Shown here: one piece after another, positions 24,398 through 32,617 of the stretch
Numbering within the stretch: position 1 is the first letter of the stretch
Layout: every line of letters starts with the position of its first letter
From: Aquipuribacter hungaricus
Lineage (GTDB): Bacteria; Actinomycetota; Actinomycetes; Actinomycetales; JBBAYJ01
Assembly: GCF_042663885.1 (NCBI RefSeq)
Contig: NZ_JBHSXV010000001.1
Reading direction: 5' to 3' (one strand)
DNA: 64,000 nt
The notes under the pieces: model-generated
What the model was told of the DNA's origin: nothing
The model's database searches: none
What the model saw: only the letters and a program-made list of their open reading frames with translations
Program-made: the position numbers and the translations under genes

Positions 24398-25789
24398 GTG
24401 CACGACAGCCCCTCCCGCCGCACGGACACCCCCAGCAGGACCACCCCCCAGGGTGACGACCCCACCGAGGCCCGCGGGTTCGCCGCCTACCGCCGCGTCC
24501 TGGCGGTGCGGGGGATGCCCTCGCTGTACCTCGTCGGCGTCCTCGCCCGCCTGCCCCACGTCGGCGGCGGCCTCGCCCTCACCCTCTACGTCGTCGAGGG
24601 CCTGGGGCGGGGCTACCTGGCCGCCGGGCTGGTCACCGCGGCCCTGACCGTCGGCATCGCCCTGGGCAGCCCGTGGCGCGGCCGGCTCGTCGACCGGGTC
24701 GGCCTGCGCCGGGCCCTGGTGCCGAGCATCGTCTCCATGCCGGTGCTGTGGACGGCCGCGGCCTTCAGCCCGTACCCGGTCCTGCTGCCGGTGGCCCTGC
24801 TCGCCGGGCTGCTCGCCGTGCCGGTGTTCACCGTCGTGCGCCAGGCGATCGGCGTCATCGTGCCCGTGCACTCCCGCCGCGCGGGGTTCGCCCTGGACTC
24901 GGTGCTCGTCGAGGCCAGCTTCGTCGCCGGGCCGCCGCTGGTCGTCGTCGCCGTCACCCAGGTCGGGCCCGAGGTCGCGCTCGTCGCGATCGGGATCGGC
25001 GAGTCCCTGGCGGGGCTGGTGCTGGCGTGGCTGAACCCGCGGCTGCGGGACGACCCCGGCGCCGTGACCGACGTCCACTCGCCGGACGTCCAGGCGCCCG
25101 GCGGCACCGCGACCGACGGCACGCTGACCCAGGGGGAGGCGGTGACGACGACGCGCGGCGGCGACCGTCCCGCCCGGCGCCGCCTGCTGCCCCGCTGGAT
25201 GACCCCTGGGCTGCTGGCGATGTACGCCTGCTCCTTCGGCACGGCGTTCGTGCTGTCCGGCTCCGAGGTCGGCGTCATCGCCGTGCTGCGCGGGCTCGAC
25301 CAGGTGGAGTTCATCGCCTGGGTGTTCGCCGTCTGGGGCCTGGCCTCCGGCGCGGGCGGGCTGGTCTACGGCGCCATGCGGCGCGGCGCGTCCAGCCCCC
25401 TCGTGCTGCTCGCCTGGCTGTCCCTGGCGACCCTGCCGCTCGCCCTGGCCACCACGCCGCTGCTGCTGCTCGTGCTCGTCGTCCCGGCCGGCGTCCTGGT
25501 CGCGCCCGTCCTGTCGGCCAGCGCCGACGGGGTGAGCCGGCGCACCGAGGACCGCAACCGCGGCGAGGCGATGGGCTGGCACGGCACCGCCACCACCGCG
25601 GGCTTCAGCCTCGGTGCGCCGCTGGCGGGGGCCATGGCCGACAGCGTCGCCCCGTGGACGGCGTTCGTCCTCGTGGCGACGGTGTCGGGCGTGCTGTCGC
25701 TCGTGGGGCTCGGGGTCCTCCGGCGCCACCGCGGGCGGGTGGCTGCCGGCGCCGCTGCCGGGACGGCTGTCAGCGCACCGGTCCGGTGA
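24398..25789 (+). CDS. Major facilitator superfamily transporter
   Basis: The protein has 463 residues from GTG 24398, chosen because GGAGGA (24385-24390) is 7 nt upstream; an ATG at 24380 would place that site inside the gene. Twelve hydrophobic segments fall in two halves separated by a hydrophilic loop of about 65 residues near 215-280 (PGAVTDVHSPDVQAP, then GGDRPARRRLLPRW). MFS features: the loop-2/3 motif GSPWRGRLVDRVGLRRAL (G-x-x-x-D-R-x-G-R-R). Substrate unknown; drug-efflux-like proteins look similar. It ends 20 bp inside the convergent DUF1844 gene. Confidence 0.85.
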   Translation: MHDSPSRRTDTPSRTTPQGDDPTEARGFAAYRRVLAVRGMPSLYLVGVLARLPHVGGGLALTLYVVEGLGRGYLAAGLVTAALTVGIALGSPWRGRLVDRVGLRRALVPSIVSMPVLWTAAAFSPYPVLLPVALLAGLLAVPVFTVVRQAIGVIVPVHSRRAGFALDSVLVEASFVAGPPLVVVAVTQVGPEVALVAIGIGESLAGLVLAWLNPRLRDDPGAVTDVHSPDVQAPGGTATDGTLTQGEAVTTTRGGDRPARRRLLPRWMTPGLLAMYACSFGTAFVLSGSEVGVIAVLRGLDQVEFIAWVFAVWGLASGAGGLVYGAMRRGASSPLVLLAWLSLATLPLALATTPLLLLVLVVPAGVLVAPVLSASADGVSRRTEDRNRGEAMGWHGTATTAGFSLGAPLAGAMADSVAPWTAFVLVATVSGVLSLVGLGVLRRHRGRVAAGAAAGTAVSAPVR

Positions 25790-26153
25790 GCTTCTCCCCA
25801 GGGCCCTGGCCGGGGGCGTCGGGGACGACCGAGGCCTCGCGGAAGGCCAGCTGCAGGGAGCGCAGGCCGTCGCGCAGCGCCCGCGCGTGCTGGGAGCCGA
25901 CCTCGGGCGCGGCCGCCGTGACCAGCCCGGCCAGGGACGTGATGAGGCTGCGCGCCTCGGCGAGGTCCATGAGGTCGGCCGGGGTGAGCGGCGCGCCGTC
26001 GTCGCCGGTGGCGCCCTCCAGGTCGGCGGGGTCGACGAGGCCGCACTTGACGGCCGCGGCGCTCATGAGGTGGACGGCGGCGGTCGTGATGACCTCGACG
26101 GCGGGGACGTCGGCGAGGTCGCGCGCGGCGCCGGGGAGGGGGTCGGTGCTCAT
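25770..26153 (-). CDS. DUF1844 domain protein
   Basis: The protein has 127 residues and belongs to the DUF1844 family: VPAVEVITTAAVHLMSAAAVKCGL near residue 16-40, then DLMDLAEARSLITSLAGLV. These proteins are short, helical and of unknown role; in Actinobacteria they are regularly divergent to infC, as here. The ATG lies 265 bp from the infC start, leaving room for both promoters. The 3' end overlaps the MFS gene tail-to-tail. Confidence 0.85.
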   Translation of the reverse strand: MSTDPLPGAARDLADVPAVEVITTAAVHLMSAAAVKCGLVDPADLEGATGDDGAPLTPADLMDLAEARSLITSLAGLVTAAAPEVGSQHARALRDGLRSLQLAFREASVVPDAPGQGPGEKLTGPVR

Positions 26154-26158
26154 CCTGC

Positions 26159-26417
26159 TACCCTGTCAGGCGACCAGCCGGTCCGGGCAACCGGGCAGGC
26201 GGACAAGCGGAGGCCAACTCCCACCCGTGCACCCCTGGTGCCCGGGTCAGGTCCGAGGGACGCGCGGTGAACGAGCCGTCTGTCCTGGCGAGCGACGCGA
26301 CGTCCTGCAGCACGGGGGTGTCGCTGACCCGTCGGACCCGGCCGATGCCCGTCCAGGGGGCAGCGCCGGGTCGACCGGCCGCCGCCAGACCACAGACCCT
26401 CACCGAGGAGCGCACAC
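26159..26417 (+). promoter_or_regulatory. infC promoter and long structured leader
   Basis: TACCCT (26159-26164) is a candidate -10, implying a leader of about 245 nt. GGGTCAG (26244-26250) can pair with CTGACCC (26324-26330), closing a large stem-loop. GAGGAG (26405-26410) is the ribosome site, 7 nt before the ATC start. Long infC leaders are regulatory in other bacteria; whether this one is, is inference. Confidence 0.45.
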
Positions 26418-27221
26418 ATCACCGAGCCACGCATCAACGACCGCATCCGTGTCCCCGAGGTCCGACTCGTCGGCCCGAACGGCGAGCAGGTCGGGATCGT
26501 CCGCATCGAACAGGCCATGAAGCTCGCGACGGAGTCCGAGCTCGACCTGGTCGAGGTGGCGCCCGAGGCCCGCCCGCCGGTCGTCAAGCTCATGGACTTC
26601 GGCAAGTTCAAGTACGAGTCGGCCATGAAGGAGCGTGCGGCCCGCAAGAACCAGGCCAACACGGTCCTCAAGGAGATCCGCTACCGCCTCAAGATCGACG
26701 ACCACGACTACGCCACCAAGACGGGCCACGTGACCCGGTTCCTCAAGGCCGGCGACAAGGTCAAGGTCATGATCATGTTCCGCGGTCGTGAGCAGTCCCG
26801 CCCCGAGATGGGCCTCCGTCTGCTCCAGCGTGTCGCCGCCGACGTGCAGGACCTCGGGTCGGTCGAGTCCACCCCTCGTGTCGACGGTCGCAACATGGTC
26901 ATGGTGATCGGCCCTCACAAGAAGAAGGCCGAGGTCAAGACCGAGGCCAAGGCCGCCAAGCAGGCCGAGAAGGACGCGGCGTCCGCCCCGGCCGACGGCG
27001 GCAGCAGCGAGACCGTGGACGCCACCGTCAGCACCCCGACGGACAGCGCCCCCGCGGACACCACCGCGGACGCCACCACCGCGGACGCCACCACCGCAGA
27101 CAGCACCACTGCGGACAGCACGACCGAGACCACCCCTGCGGACGTCACCACCCCCGCGGACAGCACCACCGACGAGACCACCCCCGCGGCGGGCACCCCC
27201 GCCGCCGCGCCCCAGGCCTGA
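26418..27221 (+). CDS. infC: Translation initiation factor IF-3, ATC start
   Basis: IF-3 checks start-codon and initiator tRNA selection on the 30S subunit. The first in-frame ATG (26517) would remove 33 conserved residues. The family N-terminus ITEPRINDRIRVPEVRLVGP is encoded directly from ATC 26418, 7 nt after GAGGAG. Rare ATT/ATC/ATA starts are typical for infC and underlie autoregulation in E. coli. The protein has 267 residues: N-domain with linker, C-domain (MDFGKFKYE, RLKIDDHDY, FRGREQSRPEMG, DGRNMVMVIGPHKK), then an unusual acidic Thr/Ala/Asp-rich extension of about 85 residues built from TTADA/TTADS repeats. Confidence 0.95.
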   Translation: MTEPRINDRIRVPEVRLVGPNGEQVGIVRIEQAMKLATESELDLVEVAPEARPPVVKLMDFGKFKYESAMKERAARKNQANTVLKEIRYRLKIDDHDYATKTGHVTRFLKAGDKVKVMIMFRGREQSRPEMGLRLLQRVAADVQDLGSVESTPRVDGRNMVMVIGPHKKKAEVKTEAKAAKQAEKDAASAPADGGSSETVDATVSTPTDSAPADTTADATTADATTADSTTADSTTETTPADVTTPADSTTDETTPAAGTPAAAPQA

Positions 27222-27271
27222 GCCCGCACCCGCGGGACCCGGCCCGGCCAGAGCAGACAGGAGCACCTCAG

Positions 27272-27466
27272 GTGCCGAAGATGAAGACGCACTCCGGTGC
27301 GAAGAAGCGCTTCAAGGTGACGGGCACGGGCAAGATCATGCGCGAGCAGCAGAACAACCAGCACCTGTTCGAGTCCAAGACGTCGCGCCGCAAGCGCCGC
27401 CTGAACCTCGACAAGGAGCTGTCGCCCTCGGCGACCAAGACCGCGAAGAAGCTCCTCGGCATCTGA
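27272..27466 (+). CDS. rpmI: 50S ribosomal protein L35
   Basis: The protein has 64 residues, full length, beginning with the family signature MPKMKTHSGAKKRFKVTGTG and containing HLFESKTSRRKRRL. CAGGAG lies 9 nt before the GTG start. It sits between infC and rplT as in nearly all bacteria, within one operon. Confidence 0.97.
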   Translation: MPKMKTHSGAKKRFKVTGTGKIMREQQNNQHLFESKTSRRKRRLNLDKELSPSATKTAKKLLGI

Positions 27467-27525
27467 GCCCGCCCCGCCCCGGTCGCTGAGGCGACCACCC
27501 CGACGAACCAGCAGGAGCACCGCAC

Positions 27526-27915
27526 ATGGCACGTGTGAAGAGGGCAGTCAACGCCCACAAGAAGCGTCGCGAGGTCCTCGAGCAGGCCAGCGGCTACCGC
27601 GGTCAGCGCTCGCGCCTGTACCGCAAGGCCAAGGAGCAGATCCTCCACTCCGGCGTCTACTCCTACCGCGACCGCAAGGCGCGCAAGGGTGACTTCCGCC
27701 GCCTGTGGATCCAGCGCATCAACGCTGCTGCCCGCGCCAACGGCATGACCTACAACCGGTTCATCCAGGGCCTCGGCCTGGCCGGCATCGAGGTCGACCG
27801 CCGCATGCTCGCCGAGCTGGCCGTCTCCGACGCCGCGGCGTTCACCGTGCTCGTCGACGCCGCCCGCGCGGCCCTGCCCGCCGGCACGCCGGTCGGCGAC
27901 GACCAGGCGGCCTGA
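27526..27915 (+). CDS. rplT: 50S ribosomal protein L20
   Basis: The protein has 129 residues, starting MARVKRAVNAHKKRREVLEQ, with the family blocks GYRGQRSRLYRKAKEQ and YRDRKARKGDFRRLWIQRIN. L20 is an early assembly protein of the large subunit. CAGGAG precedes the ATG. The TGA stop overlaps a CTG codon that is the likely start of the RNA methyltransferase gene. Confidence 0.98.
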   Translation: MARVKRAVNAHKKRREVLEQASGYRGQRSRLYRKAKEQILHSGVYSYRDRKARKGDFRRLWIQRINAAARANGMTYNRFIQGLGLAGIEVDRRMLAELAVSDAAAFTVLVDAARAALPAGTPVGDDQAA

Positions 27916-28811
27916 GCAGCATCAGCACCGACAGCACGACGGGGCGCCCCGGGGCGCCGGAGCTCACCAACCCCCGCGCCGAGCGGGTGAAGCAGGTGGC
28001 CCGGCTCTCGGGGCGCCCCGTGCGTGCGTCCCGGGGCCGGTTCCTCGTCGAAGGGCACGGTCCCGTGACGGAGCTGCTCGCAGCCGTCGCCGACCCGGGC
28101 AGCCGGGTCGGGGTGGTCGTCGACGCGCTGTACACCGGGCCGGACGCCGACCCCGCCTACGCCCGCGCCGCCGCGGCCGCCCGGGTCGAGGTCCGCACCG
28201 CCAGCGCCGAGGTCATGGCCGCCATGGCCGACGCCGTCACCCCCCAGCCGGTCCTGGCGGTGGCCCACTCGGTCGACGTCGGGCTCCAGCAGGTCCTCGA
28301 CGGCCGGCCGCGCACCCTCGTCGTCCTCGCGCAGGTCCGCGACCCCGGCAACGCCGGCACCGTGGTCCGCGCCGCCGACGCCTCCGGCGCGGACGCCGTC
28401 GTGCTCACCACCGGCTCGGTCGACGTGCACGCCCCCAAGGTGGTCCGCTCGACGGCCGGCAGCCTGTTCCACGTGCCCGTCGTCACCGGGGTGCCCCTGG
28501 ACGACGTGCTCGCCGCGTGCCGCGCGGCAGGCGTGCGCACCCTGGCCACCGCCGCCGACGGCGAGACCGACCTGGACGCGCTGCAGGACGAGGCCGCCAC
28601 CGGCCGAGGCGCCCTCACCGAGCCGCACGCGTGGGTGATGGGCAACGAGGCGTGGGGGCTGCCCGCCGCCGACGCCGCCCGGGCCGACCACCGCGTCAGC
28701 ATCCCCATCCTCGGTGCCGCCGAGAGCCTCAACCTGGCCATGGCGGCGACCGTGTGCCTGTACGCCTCGGCGCGCGCCCGCCGCGCCGCCGCCGGACAGG
28801 ACCGGGCCTAG
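27912..28811 (+). CDS. SpoU/TrmH-family RNA 2'-O-methyltransferase, probable CTG start
   Basis: The corresponding gene in M. tuberculosis is tsnR (Rv1644). The protein has 299 residues from CTG 27912, which overlaps the rplT stop (CTGA). The first in-frame GTG (27987) would cut into the family N-terminus LTNPRAERVKQV, and no ATG, GTG or TTG lies between. The N-terminal SpoU substrate-binding domain (SRGRFLVEGHGPVTEL) is followed by the SPOUT domain with its knot motifs: VLAQVRDPGNAGTVVRAAD, HAWVMGNEAWGLP and SIPILGAAESLNLAMA. It methylates a ribose 2'-OH, probably in 23S rRNA; the target is not known. The TAG stop is the start of the pheS -10. Confidence 0.9.
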   Translation: MSSISTDSTTGRPGAPELTNPRAERVKQVARLSGRPVRASRGRFLVEGHGPVTELLAAVADPGSRVGVVVDALYTGPDADPAYARAAAAARVEVRTASAEVMAAMADAVTPQPVLAVAHSVDVGLQQVLDGRPRTLVVLAQVRDPGNAGTVVRAADASGADAVVLTTGSVDVHAPKVVRSTAGSLFHVPVVTGVPLDDVLAACRAAGVRTLATAADGETDLDALQDEAATGRGALTEPHAWVMGNEAWGLPAADAARADHRVSIPILGAAESLNLAMAATVCLYASARARRAAAGQDRA

Positions 28812-28814
28812 ACT
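28809..28814 (+). promoter_or_regulatory. -10 element of pheS, fused to the upstream stop codon
   Basis: TAGACT, whose TAG terminates the methyltransferase gene; pheS GTG follows after 8 nt, so the mRNA is predicted leaderless. Confidence 0.5.
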
Positions 28815-28822
28815 CACCGGTC

Positions 28823-29932
28823 GTGCCCGGCGACCCCACCCCCACGGACCCTGCGGCCGCCCCGGCGGCCCCCACCGAGGAGCACGTCTCCGCAGCGGTG
28901 GAGGCGGCCCTGGTGGCCTTCGCGGCCGCCGCCGACCTCGACGCCCTCAAGCAGGCCCGCCTGGACCACGCCGGCGACCGCTCGCCGCTGGCCCTGGCCA
29001 ACCGGTCCATCGGGCAGCTGCCCGGCTCGGAGAAGGCCGCCGCGGGCAAGCTCGTCGGGCAGGCCCGCGGCCGGGTCCAGCAGGCCCTGCAGGCCCGCCA
29101 GGCCGAGCTCGAGACCGAGCGCGACGAGCGGATCCTCCGTGACGAGGCCGTCGACGTCACCCTGCCCACCGCGCGGCGCGCGCCCGGCGCGGTCCACCCG
29201 CTGCCGGCCCTCGTCGACCGGGTCTGCGACGTCTTCACCGCCATGGGCTGGGAGGTCGGTGAGGGCCCCGAGGTCGAGGCCGAGTGGTACAACTTCGACG
29301 CGCTGGGCTTCGACGCCGACCACCCCGCCCGGCAGATGCAGGACACGTTCTACGTGGACCCGCCGGAGCACCACCTCGTGCTCCGCACCCACACCAGCCC
29401 CGTGCAGGCGCGCTCCCTGCTCACCCGCGGCGTGCCCGTCTACGTCGTCGCGCCCGGGCGGACGTTCCGCACCGACGAGCTCGACGCCACCCACACGCCG
29501 GTCTTCCACCAGGTCGAGGGCCTCGCCGTCGACGAGGGCCTGACCATGGCCGACCTCAAGGGCACCCTCACGCACTTCGCCCGCGAGATGTTCGGCGAGG
29601 CCGTGACGACCCGGCTGCGCCCGTCGTTCTTCCCCTTCACCGAGCCCAGCGCCGAGGTCGACCTGCGCTGCTTCGTCTGCGCCGCCCGCACCGGCGAGGT
29701 GGACCCCGCCTGCCGGACCTGCGGCGGGACCGGGTGGATCGAGTGGGGAGGCTGCGGCATGGTCGCCCCGCAGGTGCTCGTCGCCTGCGGCGTGGACCCG
29801 GAGCGGTACTCCGGGTTCGCGTTCGGCATGGGCATCGAGCGGACCCTGATGTTCCGCGACGGGGTCGCCGACATGCGCGACATGGTGGAGGGCGACGTGC
29901 GCTTCGCCCGGATGCTCGGAGGGATCGGCTGA
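28823..29932 (+). CDS. pheS: Phenylalanyl-tRNA synthetase alpha subunit
   Basis: Class II catalytic subunit that charges tRNA-Phe. The protein has 369 residues. An N-terminal coiled-coil arm (about 20-110) binds tRNA. Class II motifs follow: GPEVEAEWYNFDALGF, HPARQMQDTFYV, LLRTHTSPVQ-type motif, FRTDELDATHTPVFHQVEG (motif 2), PSFFPFTEPSAEVDL, and FAFGMGIERTLMFRDGV (motif 3). A four-cysteine cluster (CFVCAARTGEVDPACRTCGG), a likely zinc ribbon, sits at about 290-308. The GTG start is leaderless by the -10 spacing; the stop overlaps pheT (TGATG). Confidence 0.96.
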   Translation: MPGDPTPTDPAAAPAAPTEEHVSAAVEAALVAFAAAADLDALKQARLDHAGDRSPLALANRSIGQLPGSEKAAAGKLVGQARGRVQQALQARQAELETERDERILRDEAVDVTLPTARRAPGAVHPLPALVDRVCDVFTAMGWEVGEGPEVEAEWYNFDALGFDADHPARQMQDTFYVDPPEHHLVLRTHTSPVQARSLLTRGVPVYVVAPGRTFRTDELDATHTPVFHQVEGLAVDEGLTMADLKGTLTHFAREMFGEAVTTRLRPSFFPFTEPSAEVDLRCFVCAARTGEVDPACRTCGGTGWIEWGGCGMVAPQVLVACGVDPERYSGFAFGMGIERTLMFRDGVADMRDMVEGDVRFARMLGGIG

Positions 29933-32526
29933 TGCGCGTACCCATGACCTGGCTCGCCGAGCACGTCGCCCTGGCCCCCGGCACCACGGCGGCCGACGTC
30001 GCCGCCAGCCTGGTGCGCGTCGGCCTGGAGGAGGAGGGCATCTCCGGCGGCGACGTCACCGGCCCGGTCGTCGTCGGCCGCGTCCTCACCATGGAGCCCG
30101 AGCCGCAGAAGAACGGCAAGACGGTCAACTGGTGCACCGTCGACGTCGGGCCCCACGGCCCGGACGGCCCCGACGGCCCGACCGACGAGCCGCGCGGCAT
30201 CGTCTGCGGGGCCCACAACTTCGCCCCCGGCGACCTGGTCGTGGTGTCCCTGCCCGGCGCGGTCCTGCCCGGCGGGTTCGCCATCGCCGCCCGCCGCACC
30301 TACGGCCACACCTCCGACGGCATGGTCTGCTCCGCCACGGAGCTCGGCCTCGGCGAGGAGTCCGACGGCATCATCGTGCTCGGCGGGGAGCACCTCGCCG
30401 CCGGAGTCCGGCCCGGCGACGACGCCCTCGCGCTGCTCGGCCTGTCCGAGCAGACGGTCGAGGTCAACGTCACGCCCGACCGCGGCTACTGCCTGAGCGT
30501 GCGCGGCGTGGCCCGCGAGTACGCCCACGCCACCGGTGCCGCCTTCCGCGACCCCGTCCTCGACCTCGCACCGGCGCCGAGCACGGGGGAGGGGTACGAG
30601 GTCCGCCTCGCCGACGACGCCCCGGTCCGCGGCCGCCCCGGAGTCGACCGGTTCGTCGCCCGCGTCGTGCGCGGCGTCGACCCCACCGCGCCCAGCCCCG
30701 CGCACGTCCGGCGGCGGCTCGCGCAGGCGGGGATGCGTCCGATCAGCCTCACCGTCGACGTCACCAACTACGTCATGCTCGAGCTCGGGCAGCCGCTGCA
30801 CGCCTACGACCTGGCGCTCCTGCGCGGGCCCGTCGTGGTCCGCCGCGCCCGCGCCGGCGAGCGCCTGCGCACCCTCGACGGCACCGAGCGCACGCTCGAC
30901 CCCGAGGACCTGCTCATCACCGACAGCGGCGAGGACACCGGCGGCACGCCCGGCGGGCCCGGCTCCCGGGTCGTGGGTCTCGCCGGCGTCATGGGCGGCG
31001 AGGCGCTCGAGGTCGGCGACGGCACCGTCGACGTGCTCGTCGAGTCGGCCCACTTCGACGCCGTGAGCACCGGGCGCACCGCCCGCCGGCACCGGCTGTC
31101 CAGCGAGGCCAGCCGCCGCTTCGAGCGAGGCGTCGACCCCGCGCTGCCCCCGGTCGCGGCCGAGCTCGCCGTCCGGATGCTCGTCGAGCACGGCGGCGGC
31201 ACGGCCGAGCCGGCGTGGACCGACGTGTCCCTGCTGCGACCCACCGCCCCCGTGCCGATGGACCCGCAGCTGCCCGCCCGCCTGGTCGGCGTCGCCTGGG
31301 ACGACGCCGAGGTCGTGGCGACGCTGGAGCAGATCGGCTGCACCGTGACCGTCGAGGCCGGCCGGCTTCAGGTCGTCCCCCCGACGTGGCGGCCCGACCT
31401 CACCGGCCCCGCCGACCTCGTGGAGGAGGTGGCGCGGCTCCGCGGCTACGACACCATCCCCGAGCGGCTGCCCACCCCGCCCCCCGGCGGCGGCCTCACC
31501 CCGGCCCAGCGCACGGTCCGCCGCGTGCGCGAGCACCTGGCCAGCCGCGGGCTCGTCGAGGTGCTGTCGTACCCGTTCGTCTCGCCCGCCGCCCACGACG
31601 CGCTCGGCCTGCCGGCGGACGACGCGCGCCGCCGCGCCCTGCGCCTGCTCAACCCGATGAGCGACGAGCAGCCGGAGATGCGCACGAACCTGCTCACGCC
31701 GCTGCTCGACACCGTCGTCCGGAACCTCGGCCGCGGCGAGGGCGACGTCCAGGTCTTCGAGACCGGCCTGGTCGTGCGGCCGGACCCGGCCGCGCCCGCC
31801 GCCCCCGTCCCGGGCGTCGAGCACCGGCCGGACGACGCCGAGCTGGCCGCGCTCGACGCTGCCGTCCCGCACCAGCCCCGCCGCCTCGCCGCGGTCCTCA
31901 CCGGCCAGGCCGAGATGGCCGGCTGGCAGGGGCCCGGCCGCCCGGTCGGCTGGGACGACGCCGTCGAGGTGACCCGCCAGGTCGCCGGTGTCGTAGGCGT
32001 CCCGCTGGCTGTCGCCGCCGACGACGCGCACATGCCGTGGCACCCCGGCCGCTGCGCCGTGCTCACCCTCGCCGAGGACGGCCCCGGCGGCGACGCCGGG
32101 ACGCTGGTCGGCCACGCCGGCGAGCTGCACCCGCGCGTCGTGGCCGCGCTCGGCCTGCCGGCGCGGACCTGCGCCGTCGAGGTGGACCTCGACGTGCTCC
32201 TCGCCGCCGGCGCGCACCGGGCCGCGGTGAGCCAGCCGTTGTCCCGGCACCCCGTCGCCAAGGAGGACCTCGCCCTGGTCGTGCCTTCCGGTGTGCCCGC
32301 CGCCGCGGTCGAGGCGGCCCTCGTCGTGGGCGCCGGCGAGCACCTGGAGAGCATCCGCCTGTTCGACGTCTACATCGGGCTGCAGGTCGGCGAGGGGCAC
32401 CGCTCCCTCGCCTACGCCCTGCGGTTCCGGGCCGCCGACCGGACGCTCACGGCCGACGAGGTCGCCCGAGCCCGCGAGGGTGCGCTGCGCGCGGCGGAGG
32501 CCGTCGGGGCGACGCTGCGGACCTGA
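29932..32526 (+). CDS. pheT: Phenylalanyl-tRNA synthetase beta subunit
   Basis: Large non-catalytic subunit with editing and tRNA recognition roles. The protein has 864 residues. Order: MRVPMTWLAEHV start, EMAP-II-like tRNA-binding domain (about 40-155, IVCGAHNFAPGD), B1/B5 and the B3/B4 editing domain (RPISLTVDVTNYVMLELGQP, then HAYDLALL), SSEASRRFERGVDP, B5 (WRPDLTGPADLVEEV), the catalytic-like core (NPMSDEQPEMRTNLL) and the C-terminal FDX-ACB anticodon-binding domain (LSRHPVAKEDLALVV, LAYALRFRAADRTL). Nothing is missing. It is coupled to pheS. Confidence 0.97.
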   Translation: MRVPMTWLAEHVALAPGTTAADVAASLVRVGLEEEGISGGDVTGPVVVGRVLTMEPEPQKNGKTVNWCTVDVGPHGPDGPDGPTDEPRGIVCGAHNFAPGDLVVVSLPGAVLPGGFAIAARRTYGHTSDGMVCSATELGLGEESDGIIVLGGEHLAAGVRPGDDALALLGLSEQTVEVNVTPDRGYCLSVRGVAREYAHATGAAFRDPVLDLAPAPSTGEGYEVRLADDAPVRGRPGVDRFVARVVRGVDPTAPSPAHVRRRLAQAGMRPISLTVDVTNYVMLELGQPLHAYDLALLRGPVVVRRARAGERLRTLDGTERTLDPEDLLITDSGEDTGGTPGGPGSRVVGLAGVMGGEALEVGDGTVDVLVESAHFDAVSTGRTARRHRLSSEASRRFERGVDPALPPVAAELAVRMLVEHGGGTAEPAWTDVSLLRPTAPVPMDPQLPARLVGVAWDDAEVVATLEQIGCTVTVEAGRLQVVPPTWRPDLTGPADLVEEVARLRGYDTIPERLPTPPPGGGLTPAQRTVRRVREHLASRGLVEVLSYPFVSPAAHDALGLPADDARRRALRLLNPMSDEQPEMRTNLLTPLLDTVVRNLGRGEGDVQVFETGLVVRPDPAAPAAPVPGVEHRPDDAELAALDAAVPHQPRRLAAVLTGQAEMAGWQGPGRPVGWDDAVEVTRQVAGVVGVPLAVAADDAHMPWHPGRCAVLTLAEDGPGGDAGTLVGHAGELHPRVVAALGLPARTCAVEVDLDVLLAAGAHRAAVSQPLSRHPVAKEDLALVVPSGVPAAAVEAALVVGAGEHLESIRLFDVYIGLQVGEGHRSLAYALRFRAADRTLTADEVARAREGALRAAEAVGATLRT

Positions 32527-32562
32527 CGGGCCCGGGCGCGACCCGGGCGCTCGTCGGCCCGT
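32526..32562 (+). terminator. Possible terminator after pheT
   Basis: ACGGGCC (32526-32532) pairs with GGCCCGT (32556-32562) and contains two CCCGGG blocks that can pair internally. There is no U-tract. Confidence 0.35.
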
Positions 32563-32617
32563 CCGCGCGGGGTCGCGTCCCCGGGAACCCGGTGGACGGG
32601 CTGGCTAGCGTCGCGGG

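Noticed and set aside
26267..26417. Leader peptide (uORF) starting GTG 26267 before infC
   Set aside because: The frame does not stop before infC but runs far into it, so it is a shadow frame.
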